NCBI GenBank assembly: GCA_963762315.1
Contig: CAVXKO010000006.1
Coordinates: 372,001 to 436,000, forward strand
Length of the DNA stretch: 64,000 bases
From: RPQJ01 sp963762315
Lineage (GTDB): Bacteria; Pseudomonadota; Gammaproteobacteria; Steroidobacterales; Steroidobacteraceae
Direction: 5' to 3'
Part shown: in pieces, positions 18,387 through 29,472 of the stretch
How the letters are laid out: each line of letters begins with the position of its first letter
Numbering within the stretch: the first letter of the stretch is position 1
Notes under the pieces: model-generated
The model's database searches: none
Told to the model about the DNA's origin: nothing
What the model saw: only the letters and a program-made list of their open reading frames with translations
Position numbers and translations under genes: made by a program

Positions 18387-19373
18387 ATGCGCAAGCTCAT
18401 CGGCCGATTCCGCGCATTCACCGCGGCACGCGCGCGGTCCTGGATCCGCAGGCGCCAGGGACCGGACCTCGACCCTGTCGAACTCACTCGCAACCGCATC
18501 TACATCCTGCCGACGCGACTCGGCATCGCCTACGCGGCGATGCTTTTCGCCATGGTGCTCGGCGGGATGAACTACAACAACAACCTCGCCCTCGGGCTCA
18601 CCTTCCTGCTCGTCAGCCTCGGGTTCGTAGCCATGCACCACTGCCACGGCACGCTGCGCGGCATGAAGCTGCGGCTGCTCGCGACGCAGCCGGCGTTCGT
18701 CGGGCAACCGGTCGGTTTCCGGCTGCTGCTGGAGAACGACTCGGTCGCGCCGCGACCGCGCATCGAACTCGAGGCGGAGGCGGACCGGGCGGACATCGCG
18801 GACGTCCCGGCTGCCGGCGCAGCCGGCGTGACGATCGAGCTGGCCGCGCTGCGGCGCGGCCGCGTTCCACTGCCACGATTCGTCGTGGCCACGCGGCATC
18901 CGCTCGGGCTGTTCCGCGCGTGGGCCGTCGTGCACCCCGATTACTCGGCGATCGCATGGCCGAAGCCCGCCGAGCGCGGCCGCGTTCCGTTCGGCCGCGA
19001 GACGGATACCGGCGGCGCCCAGGATCGCGCGCAGGGTGACGCCGACTTTGCCGGGCTGCGGCCATTCCAGGCGGGGGACTCGCTGCGCCGGGTCGCGTGG
19101 AAGGCATACGCACGCGGGCAGGGACTTCACACGAAGCAATACGCGGGCACCGACGTGGTCTCGCACATCTTCGACTGGGACACTCTCGAGGGCCTCGACA
19201 CCGAGGCGCGGTTGGCGCAGCTGTGCCGGTGGGTGCTCGACGCGCACGAGCGCGGCGAAGCGTTCGGCCTGCGCCTGCCGGGACAGGCGATCCCGCCGAA
19301 TCTCGGGCCTGCGCATCGCCAGCACTGCCTGAACGCCCTCGCGCTGTTCGACACGGGTGCCGGGCATGGCTGA
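18387..19373 (+). CDS. DUF58 domain protein of the MoxR-DUF58-transglutaminase operon
   Basis: 328-residue membrane-anchored protein. Two transmembrane helices lie at about residues 47-67 and 71-88 (IAYAAMLFAMVLGGM, LALGLTFLLVSLGFVAM). The DUF58 core follows, with the signature FAGLRPFQAGDSLRRVAWKA, a vWA-like fold. Such proteins are thought to be substrates or scaffolds of MoxR. Its end overlaps the next gene by eight bases. A long upstream open frame back to 17247 is a shadow of valS and moxR and is not used. Confidence 0.88.
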   Translation: MRKLIGRFRAFTAARARSWIRRRQGPDLDPVELTRNRIYILPTRLGIAYAAMLFAMVLGGMNYNNNLALGLTFLLVSLGFVAMHHCHGTLRGMKLRLLATQPAFVGQPVGFRLLLENDSVAPRPRIELEAEADRADIADVPAAGAAGVTIELAALRRGRVPLPRFVVATRHPLGLFRAWAVVHPDYSAIAWPKPAERGRVPFGRETDTGGAQDRAQGDADFAGLRPFQAGDSLRRVAWKAYARGQGLHTKQYAGTDVVSHIFDWDTLEGLDTEARLAQLCRWVLDAHERGEAFGLRLPGQAIPPNLGPAHRQHCLNALALFDTGAGHG

Positions 19374-21318
19374 GCGTCCCGGACACATCCGCGGACTGCT
19401 CGGCGTGCTGGCTGCGCTCGCGATCGCGGCGGTGCCGCACGTGACGCACCTTCCAGCGTGGATCACGCTGCAACTGGCCGCGGTCATGGCGTGGCGCGGG
19501 GCCGCGCAGAGGCTCGACTGGCCGCTGCCCCCGCGCTGGCTGCGCATGCTGGCCCTGCTCATCGCCACGCTTTGCGTCCTCGGCACGTACCGGACGCTGA
19601 ACGGCATCGAAGCCGGCACCGCGTTCCTCGTGCTGATGGCGAGCATCAAGCTGCTGGAGACCCGCAACGCGCGCGACCTGACGGTGCTGGTATTCATCGC
19701 CTACTTCCTGATTTACGCGGCGCTGCTGCGCGACCAGCGCCTGCCGCAGGTGCCCTGGCTGCTGGCCAGCGCGGCCATCACGACCGCCGCGCTGATGCGC
19801 GTCCATGCGGGATCGACCGGGGACTCGTGGCAGGAAGTCGCGAAGCGCACCGGGGCCCTGCTGTTGCAGGCGGCTCCACTGGCCGTCCTGTTGTTCGTGC
19901 TGTTCCCGCGCCTGCCCGGCCCGTTCTGGGGCATCAACGTGAGCGAGTCGGCGCGCACCGGGCTCGGCGACGAGATGACGCCGGGCGACGTCTCGGACCT
20001 GAGCGCCTCGGGCGACGTGGCCTTCCGCGTGCGCTTTTTCACGCCGCTCCCGCCGCCGGTGCAGCGGTACTGGCGCGGTCCGGTGCTGCACGAGTTCGAC
20101 GGACGCAGCTGGCGGCGTCCGCGCGGACAGACTTTTCCCGCGCAGCAGGTCGCGTTCAAGGGCGACGCCATCGACTACCAGATCACGCTGGAGCCGCATG
20201 CGCGGCGCTGGGTGCTCGCGCTCGACATGCCCGCCGCCTGGCCGCTGCGGGAAGCGTCCCGCGCCTATGATTTCACGCTCATGTCGTCGCGCCCGATCAA
20301 CGAGGTCACGGCCTACCGGGTCAGGTCGTATCCCGCGTATTCGGCGGGCCAGGCCTTGCCGGCGTCGATCCGCCACAAGGACACTCAGCTTCCAGCCGAG
20401 GGCAATCCCCGTGCCGTCGCGCTCGGCCGCGAACTCGCCGCGAGCGGCCGATCGCCCGAGGCGATCGTGCGCGAGATGCTGCGCAGGTTCCGCGTGCAGC
20501 CCTACGAGTACACGATGCGGCCGCCGCGCCTCGCGGACAACGCAGTCGACGAATTCCTCTTCGAGACGCGCAAGGGCTTCTGCGAACACTACGCATCGGC
20601 TTTCACCGTCGTGATGCGGGCGGCCGGCATCCCGGCCCGCGTGGTGACCGGATACCAGGGCGGCGAGTTCAACCCGGTCGGCGGTTACCTGATCGTGCGG
20701 CAGTCGGACGCGCATGCGTGGTCCGAGGTGTGGATCGACGGACGCGGCTGGCTGCGCGTCGATCCCACGGCGGCGGTCGCCCCGGAGCGCATCGAGCGCG
20801 GACTGCTCGGCGCGGTGGCGGAGGACGAGCCCGTGCCCGGCCGCCTGCGCGAGTCGAGCGCCTTATGGGAGCAAGTGGAGTTCCGATGGGACAGCGTCAA
20901 CGAGTTCTGGAACCAGCGGGTCGTGCGCTTCAATTCGGAGGCGCAATTCGGGCTGCTCGAGCGGCTCGGCATCAAGGAGCCCGACTGGCGGGCCTTGGGG
21001 CTCGGCCTCACCGCCAGCCTCGCCGCGTTCTTCGTCGGGCTGACGCTGTTCCTCGGCTGGAGATTCCGCAGACCGTCGCGGGACTGGCCGGCCCGCCTCC
21101 ACGACGTCGTCGCGCGCAAACTGCTCAAGCGCGGACTGGAGCCCGGCCGCAGCGAGGGCCCGGTCGCGTTCCTGGATCGCGCTATGGGCGCCTGCCCCGA
21201 CTTAGTCCCGCAGCTGCGTGAGATCCGCACCAGTTACGTTGCGCTTCGTTACGGGCCGAAGCCGCGGCCCGATGACCTGACGCGGCTGAAATTCCTCGTC
21301 AACGGACTGCGTGCGTAG
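19366..21318 (+). CDS. TgpA-type membrane transglutaminase-like protease
   Basis: 650-residue inner-membrane protein. Five to six helices lie in the first 190 residues. A periplasmic DUF3488 region follows, then a transglutaminase-like catalytic domain with Cys in KGFCEHYASAF (about residue 405), His in SDAHAWSEVW and Asp in WLRVDPTAAV. A single helix near residue 555 precedes a cytosolic tail. In Pseudomonas the homologue TgpA is essential. ATG at 19366 is preferred to the GTG at 19357; both overlap the DUF58 gene. The operon role (MoxR, DUF58, TgpA) is inferred from the conserved gene set. Confidence 0.9.
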   Translation: MAERPGHIRGLLGVLAALAIAAVPHVTHLPAWITLQLAAVMAWRGAAQRLDWPLPPRWLRMLALLIATLCVLGTYRTLNGIEAGTAFLVLMASIKLLETRNARDLTVLVFIAYFLIYAALLRDQRLPQVPWLLASAAITTAALMRVHAGSTGDSWQEVAKRTGALLLQAAPLAVLLFVLFPRLPGPFWGINVSESARTGLGDEMTPGDVSDLSASGDVAFRVRFFTPLPPPVQRYWRGPVLHEFDGRSWRRPRGQTFPAQQVAFKGDAIDYQITLEPHARRWVLALDMPAAWPLREASRAYDFTLMSSRPINEVTAYRVRSYPAYSAGQALPASIRHKDTQLPAEGNPRAVALGRELAASGRSPEAIVREMLRRFRVQPYEYTMRPPRLADNAVDEFLFETRKGFCEHYASAFTVVMRAAGIPARVVTGYQGGEFNPVGGYLIVRQSDAHAWSEVWIDGRGWLRVDPTAAVAPERIERGLLGAVAEDEPVPGRLRESSALWEQVEFRWDSVNEFWNQRVVRFNSEAQFGLLERLGIKEPDWRALGLGLTASLAAFFVGLTLFLGWRFRRPSRDWPARLHDVVARKLLKRGLEPGRSEGPVAFLDRAMGACPDLVPQLREIRTSYVALRYGPKPRPDDLTRLKFLVNGLRA

Positions 21319-21368
21319 CGCACGGTCGGTTATGCTCGCGGCTCCAGCCAATCCAGGGGTAACAAGCC

Positions 21369-21641
21369 ATGGCGGATGCGGCGTTGAAGAAGAAGTTCGA
21401 GACCGCGGCGAAGGACGTCAAGAACCTGAAGAAGCGTCCGGACGACGAAGACATGCTGCGCTTGTACGCGAATTACAAGCAGGCGGTCGATGGCGACGTG
21501 ACCGGCGAGCGGCCGGGCGCGTTCTCGTTCGTCGACCGGGCGAAGTACGACGCGTGGGCGAAGCTCAAGGGCACGGACTCCACCAAGGCCATGGAGTCGT
21601 ACGTCAAGCTCGTCGAGCGCCTGAAGAAGACCTACGGCTGA
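21369..21641 (+). CDS. Acyl-CoA-binding protein
   Basis: 90-residue cytosolic protein with the complete four-helix acyl-CoA-binding domain: KKFETAAKDVKNLKKRPDDED, LRLYANYKQAVDGDV, then KYDAWAKLKGTDSTKAMESY. The binding-site lysines and tyrosines (YANYKQA, AWAKLKG) are intact. It binds long-chain acyl-CoA esters and buffers or delivers them. Bacterial copies are uncommon outside certain proteobacteria and actinobacteria. A TATGCT about 40 bp upstream could be a -10 box. It is followed after 7 bp by the MtfA-like gene. Confidence 0.93.
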   Translation: MADAALKKKFETAAKDVKNLKKRPDDEDMLRLYANYKQAVDGDVTGERPGAFSFVDRAKYDAWAKLKGTDSTKAMESYVKLVERLKKTYG

Positions 21642-21648
21642 CACCGGC

Positions 21649-22581
21649 GTGCTCATTGCGGGCCTGATCGCGGCGGCGGCGCTGGCCGTCCTCGTCGCGC
21701 TCATCGTTCCGCCCATCCGCCGTTCCCGGCGCCGCCTCGCGCTGCAGGCCGAACCGCTGCCGGAGCCGGTCCGCGACGTGGTCGATCGCAGGCTGGGGAT
21801 CCGCGCGCGACTGCCCGCGGACCTGCGCCGGCGCCACGACGGACTGATCAACGCGTTCCTCGCCGAGAAGCGGTTCGTCGGGTGCAACGGCCTCGTGATC
21901 GACGACGAGATCCGCGCCACGATCGCGGCGCAGGCCTGCCTGCTGGCGCTCGGCAGGCCCGGCAGCCTCTACGACGATCTGCTCTCGATCCTCGTGTATC
22001 CGACTGCATTCTGGGTCGACGACGAGGTGCACGACGAAGACGGCCTCGTCACGAAGCGCCGCCGGGCGCTCTCGGGCGAAGCGTGGGACTCACATCGCAT
22101 CGTGCTGTCCTGGGAAGACGTCGCCGATTCTGCTGCCACGCAGGACGACGGCTTCAACCTCGTGCTGCACGAATTCGCTCACTACCTCGAAGCCGAAGGC
22201 CGAGGCCTCCCACCTCTCCCGCCACAGCGGGAGAGGTCGAGCGCAGCTCGGGTGAGGGCAACACCTCTCCCGCCTGCGGGAGAGGTCGGCCGCGAGAGCG
22301 GCCGGGTGAGGGAGCGCACCGCGCGGGTGAGGGTCCGCAAGATCGACGACTGGGCGGACGATCTCGCCGACGAGTTCGACGCCCTGCTCGATGCGGTCGA
22401 CCGCGGCGAGGAGACCTTCCTCGATCCCTATGCGGCCGAGGACGAAGCCGAATTCTTCGCCGTGGCGACGGAGGATTTCTACGAGCGCTCGCAGCGCCTG
22501 CGGGAAGCGCACCCCCGGCTGTACGCGCTGCTCAGCGAATTCTACGGCGTGGATCCCGCGAACTGGGTCAGCGCGGGTTGA
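21649..22581 (+). CDS. MtfA-like zinc peptidase (M90) with repeat-derived insertion
   Basis: 310-residue protein of the DgsA anti-repressor/MtfA type: an N-terminal membrane helix (residues 1-22), then the zinc motif HEFAH at about 177-181, and the conserved distal segment LDPYAAEDEAEFFAVATEDFY. Family members modulate the sugar-response regulator Mlc/DgsA and have aminopeptidase activity. Odd feature: after GLPPLP, where family members normally continue directly, two CTCTCCCGC palindromes (22212-22311) are inserted in frame and add roughly 40 Arg/Pro/Gly-rich residues. The end overlaps the convergent MFS gene by 14 bp. Confidence 0.82.
   Translation: MLIAGLIAAAALAVLVALIVPPIRRSRRRLALQAEPLPEPVRDVVDRRLGIRARLPADLRRRHDGLINAFLAEKRFVGCNGLVIDDEIRATIAAQACLLALGRPGSLYDDLLSILVYPTAFWVDDEVHDEDGLVTKRRRALSGEAWDSHRIVLSWEDVADSAATQDDGFNLVLHEFAHYLEAEGRGLPPLPPQRERSSAARVRATPLPPAGEVGRESGRVRERTARVRVRKIDDWADDLADEFDALLDAVDRGEETFLDPYAAEDEAEFFAVATEDFYERSQRLREAHPRLYALLSEFYGVDPANWVSAG
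22212..22311. repeat. Two CTCTCCCGC/GCGGGAGAG palindromes inside the mtfA-like gene
   Basis: Unit 1 (22212-22258): an 11-bp stem ACCTCTCCCGC / GCGGGAGAGGT with a four-base loop, then TCG-rich spacer and GGGTGAGGG. Unit 2 (22263-22311): the same stem with a tight loop, spacer and GGGTGAGG. The same element occurs at 50903-51000 and 55132-55330. The insertion keeps the reading frame. REP-like mobile palindrome; no transposase is visible in the window. Confidence 0.85.
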
Positions 22582-23846
22582 CGCCCGCGGTCCGCTCCGA
22601 ACGGGCGGCGACGACGAGCAGCGCGGCGCCTCCGACGAACAACAGCAGGATCGACAGGATCGACGTGCGCGAATCGCCAGTCACGGCCGCCGTGATCCCG
22701 ACGAGCACCGGCCCGGCGATCGCCGACGCCTTGCCCATCATGTTGTAGAAACCGAAGAACTCCGACGACTTGCCTGGCGGCACCAGCCGGCCGAAATAGC
22801 TGCGGCTGAGCGACTGCACGCCGCCCTGCACGAGGCCGATGATCACGGCAAGCGTGTAGAAATCGCCCGGATCCCGGATCGTGTAGGCGTAGTACGTCGC
22901 GCCCGCATACACCGCAAGCGCGATGAAGATGCCGCGGCGGGGACCGATGCGGCTACCGAGCCAGCCGAACGCGAGGGCCGCGGGAAACGCGACGAACTGC
23001 GTCAGGAGCAGCGCCGCCACGAGGCCCGACAGCGGGAAAGCCCAGCGACAGCCCGTAGTCGACCGCCATCTTGATGATCGTGTTCACGCCGTCGATGTAC
23101 AGGAAATATGCGGCGAGAAACCACAGCACCGGCCGGTAACGCCTGACCTCGCGCAGGGTGCCCCGCAGCTCGAGCAGCCCCTGGCGCACCGCCTCGCCCG
23201 AGGCCAGCCGCCGGCCCGTGCCCGCGGTTTCACGAACCCAGAGCGCGCAGGGCAATGCAAAGACGAACCACCAGATCGCGACGCTGACGAACGACCAGCG
23301 CACGGCTGCGGCACCGTCCGCGAGGCCGAACCACTGTGGGCGCAGCGTCATCAGCACGTTGCACGCGAACAGCAGGCCGCCGCCGAGGTACCCGAGCGAG
23401 TAGCCGAAGCCGGAGACGATGTCGTATTCGTCCGGCTCCGCGACGTGCAGCAGCAGGGAGTCGTTGAACACGATGCCGCCCCAGAAGCCGAGCGACGCCA
23501 CGAGGTACAAGGCGGCCGCCCACAGCCAGTGACCCTGCCCCACCAGCGCGAGCCCGGCCGTCGCGGCCGCGCCGAGCACGGTGAACAGCATCATCATGCG
23601 CACGCGCGCCCCGCTGCGATCCGCAATCGCGCCGAGGGTGGGTGCCATCACGGCGACGATGAAGCTCGCGATGCCGCTCATCATGCCGAGCCGGAAGGTA
23701 CTCTCGGTCGCGACGACGCCCGCGTTCCAGAACTCCTTGAAGAAGACCGGGAAGAATCCGGCCATCACCGTCGTCGCGAACGCCGAATTGGCCCAGTCGT
23801 AGAGGGCCCAGCCCACGACCGGCTTGCGGCGCAGGACGGCGTTCAC
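22568..23846 (-). CDS. MFS transporter, UMF1/Atg22-like (frameshifted in this sequence)
   Basis: About 425-residue inner-membrane transporter with roughly 12 helices. The N-terminal part (RRKPVVGWALYDWANSAFAT, a strong family start) runs to DYGLSLGF in one frame; the remainder (LSGLVAALLLTQFVAFPAALA onward) is in another. Removing one base in the AAA run at 23037-23039 joins them, so a sequencing indel is likely. The WALYDWANSAF motif and GRLVPPGKSSEFFGFYN match the vacuole-effluxer-like UMF1 group; the substrate is unknown. GTG at 23846 is the likely start, five bases after the prfC stop; TTG at 23867 is an alternative. Confidence 0.82.
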
Positions 23847-23850
23847 GCGG

Positions 23851-25446
<1,596 letters not shown>

Positions 25447-25497
25447 CGTTCGGTCTGCGTGTTCGCGGGGAAGGCCGCGATTCTAGCAGGCGGAGGC

Positions 25498-26013
25498 TCA
25501 GGACCGTGGGGCGGGCCGGATTTCCTCGTCGAGGACGAGCTTCAGGACCAGGGCGTCCTCGCGGCCCTCGGCCGCCTGGTAGTACCCCTTGCGCAGGCCC
25601 ACCTGGACGAAGCCGACCGACTGGTAGAGGGAGATCGCCAGCGGGTTCGAGGGGCGCACTTCGAGAAACGCCTCGGTCGTCCCGGCTTGCCGCGCGCGCT
25701 CGAGGAGCAGCAGCAGCATCTGCCGGCCCACGCCGCGGCTGCGGTACTTGTCCGAGACGCAGAGATTGAGGATGTGCGCCTCGCCGGCGCCCATGGCCAC
25801 GATGCCGTAGCAGACGATCTCGCCGTCGACCTCCGCGACCCGGCAGAGGTAGCCGACGCGCAGGCAGTCGCGGAAGATTCCCTCGCTCCAGGGGAAGGCG
25901 TAGGCCGCGCGCTCGATCGCACCGACGGCCGGCACGTCCGAGGGCAGCATGGCGCGGAACTTCACCAGCCGCCGCGGTACCCCGCCGGGGGGCAGGGAAT
26001 TCGCGGCGCTCAC
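25498..26013 (-). CDS. rimI: Ribosomal protein S18 alanine N-acetyltransferase RimI
   Basis: 171-residue GNAT acetyltransferase. The acetyl-CoA-binding signature is SRGVGRQMLLLL (R-G-x-G-x pattern, RSRGVG), with the catalytic/terminal elements NPLAISLYQSVGF and GYYQAAEGREDALVL. RimI acetylates the N-terminus of ribosomal protein S18. The GTG start at 26013 overlaps the UDG stop as GTGA; it adds about 24 residues before the usual domain start (MLPSDVPAVGAIE...), so a later start is possible. Same operon as the uracil-DNA glycosylase. Confidence 0.88.
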   Translation of the reverse strand: MSAANSLPPGGVPRRLVKFRAMLPSDVPAVGAIERAAYAFPWSEGIFRDCLRVGYLCRVAEVDGEIVCYGIVAMGAGEAHILNLCVSDKYRSRGVGRQMLLLLLERARQAGTTEAFLEVRPSNPLAISLYQSVGFVQVGLRKGYYQAAEGREDALVLKLVLDEEIRPAPRS

Positions 26014-26795
26014 GCGCCCGTCCGCTTGCCCGCGGCGAGCTGGGCAAATGTCTGCCGGGCGAACAGCAGGTCCTGCCAGGCCTTGCGCTTCTCGCCGGGG
26101 CTGCGCAACAGGTAGGCCGGGTGGTAGGTGACGATCACCGGCCACGCGCGGGCACCGAGCGAATGCACGCGGCCGCGCAGGCGGGCCAACGGCGTCTCGG
26201 TTGCCAGGAGGTTCTGCGCGGCAATGCGTCCCACGGCGATGATCAGCGCGGGATTCACCAGTTCGATCTGCCGCTCGAGGTAGCCGCGGCAGGAGGCAGC
26301 CTCGCCCGGCTTCGGGTCGCGGTTGCCGGGCGGCCGGCACTTGAGCACGTTCGCGATGTAGACATCATCGCGGCGCATGCCCGCCGCCCGGATCATCGAC
26401 GTGAGCAACTGGCCGGCGCGGCCGACGAATGGCTCTCCCTGCTTGTCCTCGTCCGCACCCGGCGCTTCACCGATGAACATCCAGCGCGCCTCACGGGAGC
26501 CGACGCCGAACACCGTCTGTGTGCGCGACGCGTGCAGTTCGCAGCGCGTGCAGGCCGACACGAGTTCGCGCAGGGGTTCCCAATCGAGGGTGGATTCGAC
26601 GCCCGGCGAAACGGCGGGAGACCCCGCTCGCTTGACCTCCGGCACGACGACGGGCCGCGGCGGGTAGGCTGCCGCCACGGTCACGGGCGCGGCGACGTCA
26701 GCGACCGGAACCCCCAGCTGCAGGACGGTGCCGCGAGGCACATACACGTCGATGCCGAGGGCCTCGAGGTACGGGAGGTGGCGCGCGGCAGGCAT
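26010..26795 (-). CDS. Uracil-DNA glycosylase, family 4 (iron-sulfur)
   Basis: 261-residue repair enzyme that removes uracil from DNA. The catalytic domain occupies residues 75-255: GEAPGADEDKQGEPFVGRAG (motif A), NVLKCRPPGNRDP and the late HPAYLLR motif. Iron-sulfur ligand cysteines are visible in CTRCELH, in VLKCRPP and near residue 186 (SCRGYLE). The first 70 residues are a variable Pro/Val-rich extension that resembles the N-terminus of phage SPO1 polymerase-like UDGs. Coupled to rimI by a GTGA overlap. Confidence 0.92.
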   Translation of the reverse strand: MPAARHLPYLEALGIDVYVPRGTVLQLGVPVADVAAPVTVAAAYPPRPVVVPEVKRAGSPAVSPGVESTLDWEPLRELVSACTRCELHASRTQTVFGVGSREARWMFIGEAPGADEDKQGEPFVGRAGQLLTSMIRAAGMRRDDVYIANVLKCRPPGNRDPKPGEAASCRGYLERQIELVNPALIIAVGRIAAQNLLATETPLARLRGRVHSLGARAWPVIVTYHPAYLLRSPGEKRKAWQDLLFARQTFAQLAAGKRTGA

Positions 26796-26810
26796 CGGCC
26801 CCTCGCCGTT

Positions 26811-27602
26811 TCAGGACCGCTTGACCTGGCGCTGGCCGCGACGCAGCCGGTGCCAGGCCCACAGGGCCGGCCCCGAAAGGGCGAACAGCGCAAACAGGCC
26901 GAACAGCATTTCCGGCGGGCTCGATCCCACCAGCACGAAGCCGAGCGGGATCAGCACCAGCATGGCGACCGGCACCGGCTTGTTCCAGTCGAAGTCCTTT
27001 CCGCTGATGTACGGGAAGCGGCTCACCATCAGGCCGCCCGCGACCAGCGCCACCACGAACGCGAGGATCAGCGCCCTCAAGCCCTCGCGCTGCATGTCGT
27101 TCAGCATCCAGACGAACCCGGCAAGCAGCGCGGCACCGGACGGGCTCGGCAGTCCCTCGAAATAGCGCTTGTCGGCCGTGGCCGCGCGGGCGTTGAAGCG
27201 GGCAAGCCGGATACCGGCGCAGGCGGCATAGAAGAACGTCGCGAGCCAGCCGAGGCGGCCCCACAGGAAGCCGTACTCGGCGATGCGCGCCACGCCCCAC
27301 TGGTACGCGACGACGGCCGGCGCCAGCCCGAACGCGACCATGTCCGAGAGGCTGTCGTACTCCTTGCCGAATTCGCTCTGCGTATTCGTCCAGCGCGCGA
27401 TACGCCCGTCGAGGCCGTCGCAGACCATGGCGATGAAGATCGCGATGCCGGCCCGGTCGAAGTTGCCGTCCGTGGCCGCCACGATGGCGTAGAAGCCCGA
27501 AAACATCACGCCGGTCGTGAAGATGTTCGGCAGCAGGTACACGCCGCGTCGGCGCGGGCGCGGCGCTTGCGCGTCCGGCGTTGGTGAAGGATCGGTCGTC
27601 AT
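26811..27602 (-). CDS. pssA: CDP-diacylglycerol-serine O-phosphatidyltransferase
   Basis: 263-residue inner-membrane enzyme that makes phosphatidylserine, the precursor of phosphatidylethanolamine. The CDP-alcohol signature is DGLDGRIARW...FGKEYDSLSDMVAFG, with catalytic aspartates intact, and about seven helices follow. The start MTTDPSPTP at 27602 gives a short Pro/Arg-rich cytosolic N-terminus; a longer reading to 27674 adds a tail without family similarity. The gene is 15 bp upstream of the UDG gene. Confidence 0.92.
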   Translation of the reverse strand: MTTDPSPTPDAQAPRPRRRGVYLLPNIFTTGVMFSGFYAIVAATDGNFDRAGIAIFIAMVCDGLDGRIARWTNTQSEFGKEYDSLSDMVAFGLAPAVVAYQWGVARIAEYGFLWGRLGWLATFFYAACAGIRLARFNARAATADKRYFEGLPSPSGAALLAGFVWMLNDMQREGLRALILAFVVALVAGGLMVSRFPYISGKDFDWNKPVPVAMLVLIPLGFVLVGSSPPEMLFGLFALFALSGPALWAWHRLRRGQRQVKRS

Positions 27603-27742
27603 GGGAGTCCGTGGCCCGGCCTGGTTGCAACCATGATAGGTAGCGCCAGCCCGCCGCACAACGGACATGGGCAACCCGCGCGGGAGCCGCGAGGCCCCTC
27701 TGCTAACATAGCCGGCCGAGTTTCCCTCGTTCCGGACGCGAA

Positions 27743-29465
27743 ATGCGACTCTCCAGCTACCCGATCAATACCCTGCGCGACGTCCCCGCCGATGCGGAGG
27801 TGGTCAGCCACCAGCTCATGTTGCGCGCCAGCCTCATCCGTCGTCTCGCGGGCGGTCTCTTCACCTGGCTGCCGATCGGGCTCAGGGTCCTGCGCAAGGT
27901 CGAGAACATCGTCCGCGAGGAGATGAACCGGGCCGGGGCGTTCGAAGTGCTGATGCCGACGCTGCAGCCGGCCGAGCTGTGGCAGGAGTCGGGACGCTGG
28001 GAGCAGTTCGGCCCCGAGCTGCTGCGCTTCACGGACCGCCACGACCGCCCGTTCTGCTACGGCCCGACGCACGAGGAAGTGATCACCGACATCGCGCGGC
28101 GCGAACTGAAGAGCTACCGCCAGCTGCCGGTGAACTTCTACCAGATCCAGACCAAGTTCCGCGACGAGATCCGCCCGCGCTTCGGCGTGATGCGCGCGCG
28201 TGAATTCACGATGAAGGACGCCTACTCGTTCCACCTCGACGAGGCCTCGCTCGAGGAGGGTTACCAGGCGATGTACCGGGCGTACACCCGGATCTTCGAG
28301 CGCATGCAGCTCAAGTTCCGCGCCGTTCGCGCGGATACCGGCAGCATCGGCGGCAACGCCTCGCAGGAATTCCACGTGCTCGCGGACTCGGGCGAGGACG
28401 CGATCGCCTTCTCCGACGGCGACGACTACGCCGCGAACGTCGAGATGGCGGAGGCGCTGGCACCCACCGGCGCGCGCGGCGCCGCGACCCAGGCGATGCA
28501 GAAGGTGGCGACGCCCGGCGCGAAGACGATTGCCGACCTGGCGGCGTTCCTGAAGGTGCCGGCCTCGCAGACCCTCAAGGCGCTGTTCGTCGAGAGCAGT
28601 GACGGGCGGGGTCGTGGCGCTGGTCGTGCGCGGCGATCACGACTTGAACGCAGTCAAGGCGCAGAAACTGCCGGGCGTTTGCTCGCCGCTCAAGATGGCC
28701 ACCGCCGAGCAGGTGCGCGCGGCCATGGGCTGCGAGCCTGGCTACCTCGGCCCGGTCGGGCTCGCGGCCGGGATTCGCCTGTATGCCGACCGCGCCGCCG
28801 CCCGGATGTCGGATTTCGTCTGCGGTGCGAACGAGAAGGACATGCACCTGACGGGCGTCAACTGGGGCCGCGACCTGCCGGAGCCGGAAACCGTCGACAT
28901 CCGCAACGTCGTCGCCGGCGACCCGAGCCCTACCGGCAAGGGAACGCTCGGCATCGCCCGGGGCATCGAGGTCGGTCACATTTTCCAGCTCGGCCGCAAG
29001 TACAGCGAGGCCATGAACGCCACCGTTCTCGACGAACAGGGCAAGTCCGTGGTCATGTTCATGGGCTGTTATGGCATCGGTGTGACGCGCGTCGTAGCGG
29101 CGGCGATCGAACAGAATCACGATGAACGCGGGATCATCTGGCCCGAACCGATCGCACCGTTCCACGTGTCGCTGATACCGATCAACCTGCAGAAGTCCGA
29201 GCGCGTCCGCGAGGTCTCCGAGCGGCTGTACGCCGAACTCGGCGCGGCCGGTTTCGACGTGCTGCTCGACGACCGCGACGCGCGCCCGGGCGTGAAGTTC
29301 GCCGACGACGAGTTGCTCGGCACGCCGCATCGCATCGTGATCGGCGACAAGGGCCTCGAGCGCGGCGTGGTCGAGTACAAGCGCCGGCGCGACGGCGACG
29401 CAGCCGAGGTGCCGGTCGACTCCATCGTCGCACACCTGCGGGAGAGGAGCGGCCCTCGCCGCTGA
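27743..29465 (+). CDS. proS: Prolyl-tRNA synthetase (frameshifted in this sequence)
   Basis: About 573-residue bacterial-type class II synthetase. Motif 2 is FRDEIRPRFGVMRAREF and motif 3 includes GCYGIGVTR near 29070. The YbaK-like editing insertion lies between them (from about 28480). The frame changes within the editing domain at about 28605-28612: ALFVESSDG in the first frame, GVVALVVRGDHD in the second. One extra base in the GGGCGGGG run explains it. The anticodon-binding domain (LDDRDARPGVKFADDELLG) is complete. TAACAT at about 27711 could be a -10 element. Confidence 0.93.
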
Positions 29466-29472
29466 TCGAGGC

